A stretch of 5,399 nt of DNA from Actinomycetota bacterium. GTDB taxonomy: Bacteria > Actinomycetota > Thermoleophilia > Gaiellales > Gaiellaceae. The stretch is from positions 1-5,399 of the forward strand of contig JAFAIV010000390.1 in the NCBI GenBank assembly GCA_019236545.1, in the 5' to 3' direction. This document shows, one piece after another, positions 1 through 5,399 of this stretch (the first letter of the stretch is position 1; each line of letters opens with the position of its first letter). Below the pieces are notes generated by a model. The model had not been told where the DNA came from, made no database searches, and saw only the letters and a list, made by a program, of their open reading frames with translations. Made by a program: the position numbers and the translations under genes.

Positions 1-846
1 GGCGACGATCGGGTTCGTGCTGCTCGCCGCCGCGTCGCGCTGCTTCGCCTGGAAGTCGGCGACGAGCAGGGCGCCGCTCGGGATCCTGTCGACGAGCGCC
101 GCGGTGTACGGCTGCGTGGCCTGGCCCGAGCCGTCGCCCTTGACGAAGCCGTCCATCCGCAGTCCGCCGCTCGTGGCGACGACGTCGCCCGCGACCCAGA
201 CGACACGCGCCGGCGTCGTGGTCTTCGCGCCGAAGGAGGACGCGAGCTGCCCGGCCTCGGCGCCGTTCGCGTAGACCTGCGCGAAGGAGTCGCCGGTGAG
301 CTTGGCGTTCGCCTCCTGGTAGAGGCTGTCGGCGGCGAGGTGCTGCGTCGCGCCGGTCACCGCGTCGAGCGAGGCCTGGCTGTTCGAGACGGCCGTCCAG
401 CCGTCGACCTGCGCCGTGACCGTCTTCGTGCCGGACTTCTGCAGGAGCGCGTCGAACTTCGCGCTGTCGGACGGCTGCGTCAGCACGACCGCCTGCGGCT
501 GCTGCGCGCTGCCGCCGGGGAGCACGACGACGTCGACCTCGGGGCCGAGCGCCGCCTTCAGCTCGTCCCAGCTCAGGCCGGTCTGCTTCTGGAGACCCTG
601 CTGGAGCTGCGAGAGGACGCCGGCCTTCTTGAGGAGCGAGTCGACCGCCTGCCACTGCGAGGAATCGAGGTTCGAGTCGAGCGCGACGAATGCGGCCGCG
701 TTCGCCGGCGCGACCGCCGCGCCCGCACCGAGGCCACCCGCTGCGGTCGCGGGTGACGGCCCGCCGCTGAACGCGCCCGCAAGCCCGGCGGCTCCGGCCG
801 CGACGGCTGCAGCGATGCCTGCCGCGAGGATGACCCGAACGCGCAT
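1..846 (-). CDS. Putative exported or membrane-anchored DUF3352-like protein (C-terminus cut off by window edge)
   Basis: The frame is open from an ATG at 846 to the left edge, giving 282 residues with no stop, so the C-terminus lies outside. Residues 1-4 (MRVR) are basic. Residues 5-26 form an Ala/Gly/Val-rich hydrophobic segment, a signal peptide or single membrane anchor. A low-complexity Ala/Gly/Pro linker follows to about residue 50. The folded part starts near FVALDSNLDSSQW (53-65). It contains two similar short helices, VDSLLKKAG (68-76) and FDALLQKSG (131-139), and a strand EVDVVVLPGG (103-112). There is no cysteine, so it is not a lipoprotein, and I see no enzyme motif. The pattern resembles DUF3352 proteins of high-GC Gram-positives, a family of unknown function; I base this on recognition of the pattern only. 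The start is well supported: a strong Shine-Dalgarno lies 5 bases upstream, and the ATG begins 2 bases after the gpsA stop. The gene is probably co-transcribed with gpsA. Its role is unknown. Confidence 0.85.
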   Translation of the reverse strand, partial: MRVRVILAAGIAAAVAAGAAGLAGAFSGGPSPATAAGGLGAGAAVAPANAAAFVALDSNLDSSQWQAVDSLLKKAGVLSQLQQGLQKQTGLSWDELKAALGPEVDVVVLPGGSAQQPQAVVLTQPSDSAKFDALLQKSGTKTVTAQVDGWTAVSNSQASLDAVTGATQHLAADSLYQEANAKLTGDSFAQVYANGAEAGQLASSFGAKTTTPARVVWVAGDVVATSGGLRMDGFVKGDGSGQATQPYTAALVDRIPSGALLVADFQAKQRDAAASSTNPIVA

Positions 847-848
847 TG

Positions 849-1802
849 CTACTCCTCTGTCGGCTCTCGACCCATGAGCCTTGACACCAGATCGGTGAGG
901 CTCTGTCCCGAGAGTACCGCGCAGACCCCCTCCGTGATCGGCAGCTCCACCCCGAGCCGGTGCGAGAGGTCGCGCAGCACCGGCGCCGTCGTCAGCCCCT
1001 CGACCGTCTGGCCGATCTCCGCCACCGCCTGCTCCGCCGACCTGCCCTGGGAGATGAGCTCGCCCGCGCGGCGGTTGCGGCCGTGGCTGCTCCAGCACGT
1101 CACCACGAGGTCGCCCATGCCCGCCAGGCCGGCGAACGTCTCGGAGCGCGCGCCCGCCGCCTCGCCGAGCCGCGACATCTCCGCGAGCCCCCGCGCGATC
1201 AGGGCCGCCTTCGCGTTGTCGCCGAGCCCGACGCCGTCGACGGCGCCCGCGGCGAGCGCGATCACGTTCTTCGCGGCGGCGCAGAGCTCGACCCCGATCA
1301 CGTCCGGGTTGACGTAGGCGCGGAAGATCGTCGAGTTGATCGCGTGCTGGAGCTGCCCGGCGAGGAATCCGTCCTCGCTCGCGATCACCGCCGCGGTCGG
1401 CAGCCCGACGGCGATCTCCTCCGCCATGTTCGGCCCCGAGAGGACGGCGACGGCGCGGCCGCGGACGCGCGTCGAGAGGCGCTCGCCGGTGGCCGGGTCG
1501 AGGCCCTTGACGAGGCTCAGCACGGGCGCGTCGCCGGGGAGGGCGGCGACGACCTCGGTGAAGGAGCGGCTCGGGACGGCGACGACGATCACGTCGACGT
1601 CGCCCGGCGCCTCCGCGAAGGGGACGGCGCGCGTCGCGGAGAGGTCGACCTGCGGCAGGTAGCGCGGGTTCTGCCCGGTGCGGGAGATCTCGTCCGCCTG
1701 CTCGGCCGTGTGGCAGGCGAGCACGACGTCCTGCCCGCGCTCCAGCAGCACGCGCGCGAACGCCGTGCCCCACGAGCCCGCGCCGACGACCAGGAAGCGC
1801 AC
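849..1802 (-). CDS. gpsA: NAD(P)-dependent glycerol-3-phosphate dehydrogenase
   Basis: This cytosolic enzyme reduces dihydroxyacetone phosphate to sn-glycerol-3-phosphate, the backbone of phospholipids. The 317 residues are close to the usual family length. The Rossmann dinucleotide motif GAGSWGTA is at 7-14, and AVPS at 75-78 lies in the cofactor domain. SGPNMAEEIA is at 122-131. The catalytic lysine is K178 in CAAAKNVIALAAG. Other conserved substrate-domain elements are GLGDNAKAALI (192-202), FAGLAGMGDLVVTC (223-236), the RN pair at 242-243 and VEG at 267-269. The start is GTG at 1802. It is forced, because an in-frame TAG lies only three codons upstream (TAG GCT CCC GCC GTG). The preceding der gene ends 15 bases upstream in the same frame. 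No clear Shine-Dalgarno is visible, so translation may depend on coupling to der. The gene fits with plsC two genes upstream, since its product feeds the acylation steps that PlsC completes. Confidence 0.97.
   Translation of the reverse strand: MRFLVVGAGSWGTAFARVLLERGQDVVLACHTAEQADEISRTGQNPRYLPQVDLSATRAVPFAEAPGDVDVIVVAVPSRSFTEVVAALPGDAPVLSLVKGLDPATGERLSTRVRGRAVAVLSGPNMAEEIAVGLPTAAVIASEDGFLAGQLQHAINSTIFRAYVNPDVIGVELCAAAKNVIALAAGAVDGVGLGDNAKAALIARGLAEMSRLGEAAGARSETFAGLAGMGDLVVTCWSSHGRNRRAGELISQGRSAEQAVAEIGQTVEGLTTAPVLRDLSHRLGVELPITEGVCAVLSGQSLTDLVSRLMGREPTEE
852..857 (-). promoter_or_regulatory. Strong Shine-Dalgarno of the DUF3352-like gene
   Basis: On the minus strand GAGGAG is followed by the 5-base spacer TAGCA and then the ATG at 846. 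The site sits inside the last codons of gpsA; the gpsA stop TAG forms part of the spacer. It fixes the start of the exported-protein gene. It is the only near-consensus ribosome binding site I find upstream of any start in this window. Confidence 0.85.
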
Positions 1803-1817
1803 GGCGGGAGCCTACGC

Positions 1818-3170
1818 CTAGGAGCGGCGGACGAAATCGATGGAGACGGGGACGCCGTCGAGGCCGAACTTCTCGCGCAGCTCGTTCTCGACCCAGTAGG
1901 CGTAGTCGCGGGTGATCAGGCCGGGGTCGTTGACGAAGAAGCGGAAGCGCGGCGGGCGGACGCGGATCTGCGCGCCGTAGAGGAGGTTGAGCTTGCGGCC
2001 GCGCGGGCCACCCGGAGGCTGGCGCGCCGCCCGAAGCTCCCCGAGCGCGCGATTCAACTCGCCGGTCCCGATGCGCGAGGTGTGGCGATCGAAGAGCTGG
2101 CCGGCGGTGTCGAGCAGCCGCTCGAGGCCGCGGCCGGTGTGCGCCGAGACCGCGATGAACGGCGGCCGCTGGCGGAGGCGGCGGCGCAGGTGTCCGCGCA
2201 CCTCGTCCACCTGGAGCGTCGTCTCGTCCCACTTCGAGAGCACGACGAGCGTCGAGCAGTCGGCCTTCCGCGCGACGTCGGCGACGGCGAGGTCCTGCTC
2301 GACGATGCCCTCGCTCGAGTCGATCAGGACGAGCGCGACGTCCGCCCGCTCCGCCGCTTCGAGCGCGCGCAGCTCCGAGTAGTACTCGATCCCCTGCCGG
2401 TGCTTTCGCTTGCGCCGGAGGCCGGCGGTGTCGACGAGGACGAAGGTGCGGCCGCCATGCTCGAGGACGGAGTCGATTGCGTCGCGGGTCGTGCCGGGGA
2501 CGTCGCTGACGATCACGCGCTCGCGGCCGAGGAGCGCGTTGACGAGGCTGGACTTGCCGACGTTCGGGCGGCCCAGGATCGCGACCCGGATCGCGTCGTC
2601 CGGCAGGTCGGGGCGTCCGAGCGGGCCGATCTGCTCGAGCTCCGCCACGACGAGGTCGAGCAGGTCGCCCGTCCCGGTCCCGTGGAGGCCGGAGATCGGG
2701 ATCGGGTCGCCGAGGCCGAGGCGGTGCAGCTCCAGGGCGAGGTTCTCCTGGCGCGGATCGTCGATCTTGTTCGCGAGCACGAGGACGCGCTTCTTCGACT
2801 CGCGGAGGATCTGCGCCACCTCCTCGTCGCCCGGCGTCACGCCGGCGCGCGCATCGACGACGAAGAGGACGAGGTCGGCCTCCGCGACGGCCTCGCGCGC
2901 CTGCGCGGCGATCGACTGCGTCACCGGGCTCGGGTCGGCGACGTCGACGCCGCCGGTGTCGACGATCACGAACCGCTTGCCGGCCCACTCGCAGACGAGC
3001 TCCTTGCGGTCGCGCGTGACGCCCGGCGTCGCGTCCACGACTGCGGCGCGGGACTCGGTCAGCCGGTTGACGAGCGTCGACTTGCCGACGTTCGGGAAGC
3101 CGACGATCGCGACCGCGCCGAGCAGCGGCGGCTTCGGCTCGTCCTCGAGCTGCTCGACGTCCTCGTCCAT
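1818..3170 (-). CDS. der: Ribosome-assembly double GTPase Der (EngA)
   Basis: Der is an essential GTPase that binds the 50S subunit and promotes its late maturation. The 450-residue product has the family layout: an acidic N-terminal tail (1-17), GTPase domain 1, GTPase domain 2 and a C-terminal KH-like domain (about 362-450). Domain 1 shows G1 GFPNVGKST (24-32), G2 ATPGVTRD (47-54), G3 DTGG (71-74) and G4 NKID (134-137). Domain 2 shows G1 GRPNVGKSS (200-208), G2 PGTTRD (225-230), G3 DTAG (247-250) followed by LRRK, and G4 SKWD (312-315), where the family usually has NKWD. Possible G5 is VSAHTGRG, just before the KH-like domain. The ATG at 3170 shares one base with the plsC stop (TGATG), which implies translational coupling. 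A GTG codon lies immediately upstream in frame, so a start one codon earlier cannot be excluded. The frame stays open much further upstream, but that stretch is a shadow of plsC. Confidence 0.97.
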   Translation of the reverse strand: MDEDVEQLEDEPKPPLLGAVAIVGFPNVGKSTLVNRLTESRAAVVDATPGVTRDRKELVCEWAGKRFVIVDTGGVDVADPSPVTQSIAAQAREAVAEADLVLFVVDARAGVTPGDEEVAQILRESKKRVLVLANKIDDPRQENLALELHRLGLGDPIPISGLHGTGTGDLLDLVVAELEQIGPLGRPDLPDDAIRVAILGRPNVGKSSLVNALLGRERVIVSDVPGTTRDAIDSVLEHGGRTFVLVDTAGLRRKRKHRQGIEYYSELRALEAAERADVALVLIDSSEGIVEQDLAVADVARKADCSTLVVLSKWDETTLQVDEVRGHLRRRLRQRPPFIAVSAHTGRGLERLLDTAGQLFDRHTSRIGTGELNRALGELRAARQPPGGPRGRKLNLLYGAQIRVRPPRFRFFVNDPGLITRDYAYWVENELREKFGLDGVPVSIDFVRRS

Positions 3171-3853
3171 CACGCCGGAAGCGTGACGGGCGCGGCGTCC
3201 TCGCGCGCGGGCGGCAGCGCGACGCGCGGGCGGCCCGCCTCGTGCAGGTCGCGCAGCCAGGCCCAGAGGCGGTAGAGCTCGCGCTCGATCTCGGCGGACG
3301 CCTCGCGGTAGCCCTTCCCGCCCTTCGGCAGGCCGTCGAAGCGCATCGGCTCGCCCCACGCGATCGAGACCGGCGCGAAGTTGCCCGGCTTCCAGACCTG
3401 CGACCCGTGGATCGCGGCGCAGACGACCGGCACGTCCCCCTGAATCGCAGCCATCGCCGCGCCGGGCTGGACGTGGCCGGGGACGCCTGACCGCTGGCGT
3501 GTCCCCTCCGCGAAGACGCCGAGCACGTTCCCCTCCCGCACGACCTCGACCATCCGCCGCACCGCCTCGCGGTCGGACTCGCCGCGACGCACCGAGAACG
3601 CGCCGAAGAAGCGGATCAGCTCCCCGAGGCCGGGGACGCGGTGCGCCTCGACCTTCGCGAGGAAGTAGATGGTGCGCGGCGACTTGAAGCCGAAGCACGG
3701 GATGTCGATCCAGGAGAAATGGTTGAACGCGAGGACGACCCCGCCCTGCTTCGGGACGCGCTCCTCGCCGTAGCTGCGCAGACGGGTCGCGAGAGCGGCG
3801 GAGCCGCCGATGATGGGCCGCCCGGGCACCCAGGCGGCGTCGATCCTGTTCAC
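3170..3853 (-). CDS. plsC: 1-acyl-sn-glycerol-3-phosphate acyltransferase (PlsC family)
   Basis: This 227-residue protein belongs to the membrane-associated glycerolipid acyltransferases. The likely reaction is transfer of an acyl chain to lysophosphatidic acid, giving phosphatidic acid. Block I is NHFSWID at 44-50, the HX4D catalytic pair H45 and D50. AKVE is at 66-69. Block II is FFGAFSVRRG (82-91). Block III is FAEGTR (114-119), where the usual proline after F is Ala115. Block IV is VPVVCAAIHG (141-150), with Cys145 where proline is common. No strong N-terminal membrane helix is present, so membrane contact is probably peripheral. The start is GTG at 3853; I found no upstream start codon in frame, the next Met is residue 101, and a weak GGGCGG lies about 8 bases upstream. 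The C-terminal tail (about 205-227) is Pro/Ala/Arg-rich. The overlap with der and nearby gpsA support the phospholipid role. Exact acceptor specificity within the family is inferred. Confidence 0.92.
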   Translation of the reverse strand: MNRIDAAWVPGRPIIGGSAALATRLRSYGEERVPKQGGVVLAFNHFSWIDIPCFGFKSPRTIYFLAKVEAHRVPGLGELIRFFGAFSVRRGESDREAVRRMVEVVREGNVLGVFAEGTRQRSGVPGHVQPGAAMAAIQGDVPVVCAAIHGSQVWKPGNFAPVSIAWGEPMRFDGLPKGGKGYREASAEIERELYRLWAWLRDLHEAGRPRVALPPAREDAAPVTLPA

Positions 3854-4019
3854 GAGTGGTCCGCCCGGTGAGGCTGGTCGATCTCTGGGTCGCGAGCACC
3901 AAGCGATGCAAGGACGCAGGGAGACCCGATAGTGGCGACTATCGGGTCGACTGAGGACGCCGCAGCGCGCAGCGTGATCGCGGGCCAGAGGCGAGCGTGT
4001 CTCGCCGGGCGGGCCACTA
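3854..4019. other. 166-base cmk-plsC gap without a gene
   Basis: This is the only sizeable non-coding stretch in the window. Frames that cross it on the minus strand are run-through extensions of neighbouring genes out of frame, with no protein-like features. It contains a perfect 26-base inverted repeat (listed separately) and a smaller possible hairpin close to the cmk stop: GGCGAG at 3990-3995 pairs with CTCGCC at 4001-4006 around a 5-base loop. Neither hairpin is followed by a T-run on either strand. I find no convincing -35/-10 pair reading toward plsC, and no tRNA-like structure. The gap could hold a transcription boundary or a promoter for plsC-der-gpsA, but the sequence alone does not show which. 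Confidence 0.7.
3923..3948. repeat. Perfect 11-bp inverted repeat with 4-base loop
   Basis: GACCCGATAGT (3923-3933) is matched by its exact reverse complement ACTATCGGGTC (3938-3948) around the loop GGCG (3934-3937). The repeat lies 70 bases upstream of the plsC GTG and 71 bases after the cmk stop. As RNA on the minus strand it would form a stable stem, but the next bases are TCCCTGCGTCC, not a U-tract. It may be a non-canonical, U-poor terminator, an mRNA stabilising or processing stem, or an operator for a dimeric regulator. The repeat itself is certain; its function is not. Confidence 0.9.
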
Positions 4020-4652
4020 CTACACCGCTGTGCGCTCGTGGACGAGCGCTTCGATCCGGTCGACGACGTCGTCGACCTGGAGGTGCGTCGTGTCGATCTC
4101 GATCGCGTCCTCGGCCGGCTGCATCCGCTCGGCGTCGCTCTCGTCGCGGAACTTGAGGTCGGTCGCGAGCGCGTCGGCGCCGATGCCGGGGCGGTCGGCC
4201 ATGCGGCGCTTCGCCCGTTCGTCGCGGTCGGCGACGAGGTAGACCTTCACCTCGGCCTCCGGCGCGACGACCGTGCCGATGTCGCGGCCCTCGATCACGA
4301 CGTCCCCCTCGCGGCCGAGCTGCCGCTGCCGCTCGCGCATCACCTCGCGGACGGCGGGATGCCTCGCGACGACGGGGACCATGCGGTCGATGTCGGTCTT
4401 GCGGATCGAGGCGGTGACGTCGGTGCCGGCGATCCAGACCCGGTCGTTCGCGTCGAACGTGACCGGCTCTGAGCGCGCGATCGTCGCGAGCGCCGTCTCG
4501 TTGCCGAGGTCGGTGCCCTCGCGCATCGCGAGCCACGTGAGCGCGCGGTACATCGCGCCGGTGTCGAGGTAGCGGAAGCCGAGCCGCTCCGCGAGCGCCC
4601 GCGCCACCGTGCTCTTGCCTGCCCCCGCGGGGCCGTCGATCGCCACGATCAT
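4020..4652 (-). CDS. cmk: Cytidylate (CMP/dCMP) kinase
   Basis: This cytosolic enzyme phosphorylates CMP and dCMP with ATP. It recycles the CMP released by phospholipid and nucleic acid turnover. The 210-residue protein is slightly short for the bacterial type. The P-loop is DGPAGAGKST at 6-15. The nucleotide-binding segment YLDTGAMYRA is at 28-37. DIDRMVP (87-93) lies in the CMP-binding insert. The hallmark EGRDIGTVV is at 121-129, followed by the strand KVYLVAD (136-142). RDESD (169-173) and R176 lie in the lid region, and the C-terminal AIEIDTT (183-189) is typical. The ATG at 4652 overlaps the aroA TGA by 4 bases (ATGA), and I see no clear Shine-Dalgarno, so translation is probably coupled to aroA. 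The same gene order, with cmk after aroA and before plsC/der, is known in other bacteria. Adenylate kinase is ruled out by the GRDIGT and YLDTGAMYRA motifs. Confidence 0.96.
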   Translation of the reverse strand: MIVAIDGPAGAGKSTVARALAERLGFRYLDTGAMYRALTWLAMREGTDLGNETALATIARSEPVTFDANDRVWIAGTDVTASIRKTDIDRMVPVVARHPAVREVMRERQRQLGREGDVVIEGRDIGTVVAPEAEVKVYLVADRDERAKRRMADRPGIGADALATDLKFRDESDAERMQPAEDAIEIDTTHLQVDDVVDRIEALVHERTAV

Positions 4653-5399
4653 CGTCTCGTCACCGAATCCAGGAGGTCGTAGAAGCCGGGGAAGCTTATA
4701 GCGACCGTGTCGGCGCCCCCGATCTCGACGCCCTCCCGCGAGGCGAGGCCGGCGATCGCGCCGAGCATCGCGATCCGGTGGTCGCCGCGCGCGTCGACGT
4801 GGCCGCCCTTGAGGCGCGTCGGGACGCCGGTGATCGTCCAGCCGTCGTCACGCGAGCGGATCCGGCCCCCGACCGCGCGCAGCCCGTCGGTGACGGCCTC
4901 GACCCGGTCGGACTCCTTGACGCGCAGCTCGGCCGCGCCGCTGACGACGGTCTCGCCGCGCGCGTGGGAGGCGAGCAGCGCCACGAGCGGGAGCTCGTCG
5001 ACGAGCGCCGGCACCTCCGCGGCTCCGATGCGGGTGGCGACGAGCTCGCCCGGCTGCACCTGGACGTCCCCGACCGGCTCCAGCCCCGCCTTGCGGCGGT
5101 TGAAGACGGAGATGCGGGCGCCCATCCGCTCGAGCACGTCGAGCAGCGCGGCGCGGCGCGGGTTGAGGCCGAGGTCGTGCACGGTCAGGTCGCTCCCGGG
5201 AACGAGCGCTGCGGCGACGAGGAGCGGCGCCGCCGAAGAGAAGTCGCCGGGGACGACGACCTCGTCCAGCCGCAGCGCGCCCGCCGGCTCGACGGTGACG
5301 GACGACGCGCGCCTGCGCACCCGCGCGCCGGCGGCCTCGAGCATCAGCTCGGTGTGGTCGCGCGACGGCGCCGGCTCGACGACCGTCGTCGGCCCGTCC
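4649..5399 (-). CDS. aroA: 3-phosphoshikimate 1-carboxyvinyltransferase (EPSP synthase), N-terminus cut off by window edge
   Basis: EPSP synthase joins phosphoenolpyruvate to shikimate-3-phosphate in the sixth step of the shikimate pathway. The frame is open to the right edge and gives 249 C-terminal residues of a protein usually near 430. An internal ATG at 5344 is not the start, because conserved sequence precedes it. Counting from the first visible residue: SRDHTE is at 12-17, PGDFSSAA at 50-57 in the shikimate-3-phosphate site, the likely catalytic acid D134 in VDELPLVALLA, the family signature RVKESDR at 159-165, GDHRIAM at 205-211 and ISFPGF at 234-239. The RDHTE and PGDxSS patterns and the strand after them look like the class II (CP4/Bacillus) branch rather than the E. 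coli type; this is inference from the visible part only. The N-terminal segment that holds the PEP-site residues is outside the window. UDP-GlcNAc carboxyvinyltransferase (MurA) is excluded by the KESDR and DHR motifs. Confidence 0.96.
   Translation of the reverse strand, partial: DGPTTVVEPAPSRDHTELMLEAAGARVRRRASSVTVEPAGALRLDEVVVPGDFSSAAPLLVAAALVPGSDLTVHDLGLNPRRAALLDVLERMGARISVFNRRKAGLEPVGDVQVQPGELVATRIGAAEVPALVDELPLVALLASHARGETVVSGAAELRVKESDRVEAVTDGLRAVGGRIRSRDDGWTITGVPTRLKGGHVDARGDHRIAMLGAIAGLASREGVEIGGADTVAISFPGFYDLLDSVTRR

Noticed and set aside
17..877. Several plus-strand frames opposite the first gene
   Set aside because: They are low-complexity Ser/Arg/Ala translations with no motif. 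The minus-strand frame has a strong ribosome binding site and a signal-like N-terminus.
960..3275. A 771-codon open frame on the plus strand, antisense to gpsA and der
   Set aside because: It mirrors the strong G/C third-position bias of the real minus-strand genes. The predicted protein is almost entirely Arg, Asp, Ala, Val and Glu with no domain, and it crosses the der-gpsA junction.
3171..3911. Possible N-terminal extension of Der by about 247 residues, or a fusion upstream of it
   Set aside because: This stretch overlaps plsC in another frame, is Arg/Ala-rich and has no recognisable domain. The ATG at 3170 gives the normal Der length and a tight coupled junction.
3868..3912. A sigma-70 type promoter upstream of plsC, with TTGCAT as a -35
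   Set aside because: No acceptable -10 is found 16-19 bases downstream, so the match is no better than chance.
3990..4006. Intrinsic terminator after cmk
   Set aside because: The 6-bp stem with a 5-base loop is short and has no T-run after it on the minus strand. It is mentioned in the gap entry but not called as a terminator.
3850..4536. A 228-codon minus-strand frame over cmk and the gap
   Set aside because: It is an out-of-frame shadow of cmk rich in Arg, His and Gly. The cmk frame carries all the kinase motifs.
1..5399. A novel defence, mobile or biosynthetic system
   Set aside because: Five of the six genes are well-known housekeeping genes with intact core motifs. There are no transposase, integrase, nuclease or toxin genes and no repeat arrays.

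Overview
The window is very GC-rich bacterial DNA. All six genes I can support lie on the minus strand, so the cluster is transcribed from the right edge of the window to the left. The base composition, the strong G/C preference at third codon positions, the order aroA-cmk-plsC-der-gpsA, and a secreted DUF3352-like protein at the end suggest a high-GC Gram-positive bacterium. My best guess is an actinobacterium of the Thermoleophilia/Solirubrobacterales type. That placement is inference; the window contains no rRNA or other phylogenetic marker that settles it.

Reading in the direction of transcription: the 3' two-thirds of aroA (EPSP synthase, shikimate pathway) runs in from the right edge and overlaps cmk (CMP kinase) by 4 bases in an ATGA junction. 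A 166-base gap without a gene follows. It contains a perfect 11-bp inverted repeat with a 4-base loop, the clearest structure in the window not explained by coding. Next come plsC (1-acylglycerol-3-phosphate acyltransferase, GTG start) and der/engA (double-GTPase ribosome assembly factor), which share one base in a TGATG junction. After 15 bases comes gpsA (glycerol-3-phosphate dehydrogenase, GTG start). Two bases after gpsA, with the only strong Shine-Dalgarno sequence in the window, starts a putative exported or membrane-anchored Ala/Gly-rich protein that runs off the left edge.

Functionally this is a housekeeping growth cluster. GpsA makes sn-glycerol-3-phosphate, the backbone of phospholipids. 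PlsC adds the second acyl chain to give phosphatidic acid. Cmk recycles CMP, which is released when CDP-diacylglycerol is consumed in phospholipid synthesis. Der couples GTP to 50S ribosome maturation, and AroA feeds aromatic amino acid synthesis. The last protein has no assigned function.

I see no mobile element, CRISPR array, RNA gene, phage gene or defence system, and no convincing new multi-gene system. The points worth a second look are the palindrome in the cmk-plsC gap, substituted residues in the Der G4 motif and in PlsC blocks III and IV, the class II-like character of AroA, and the terminal orphan gene with its own ribosome binding site.
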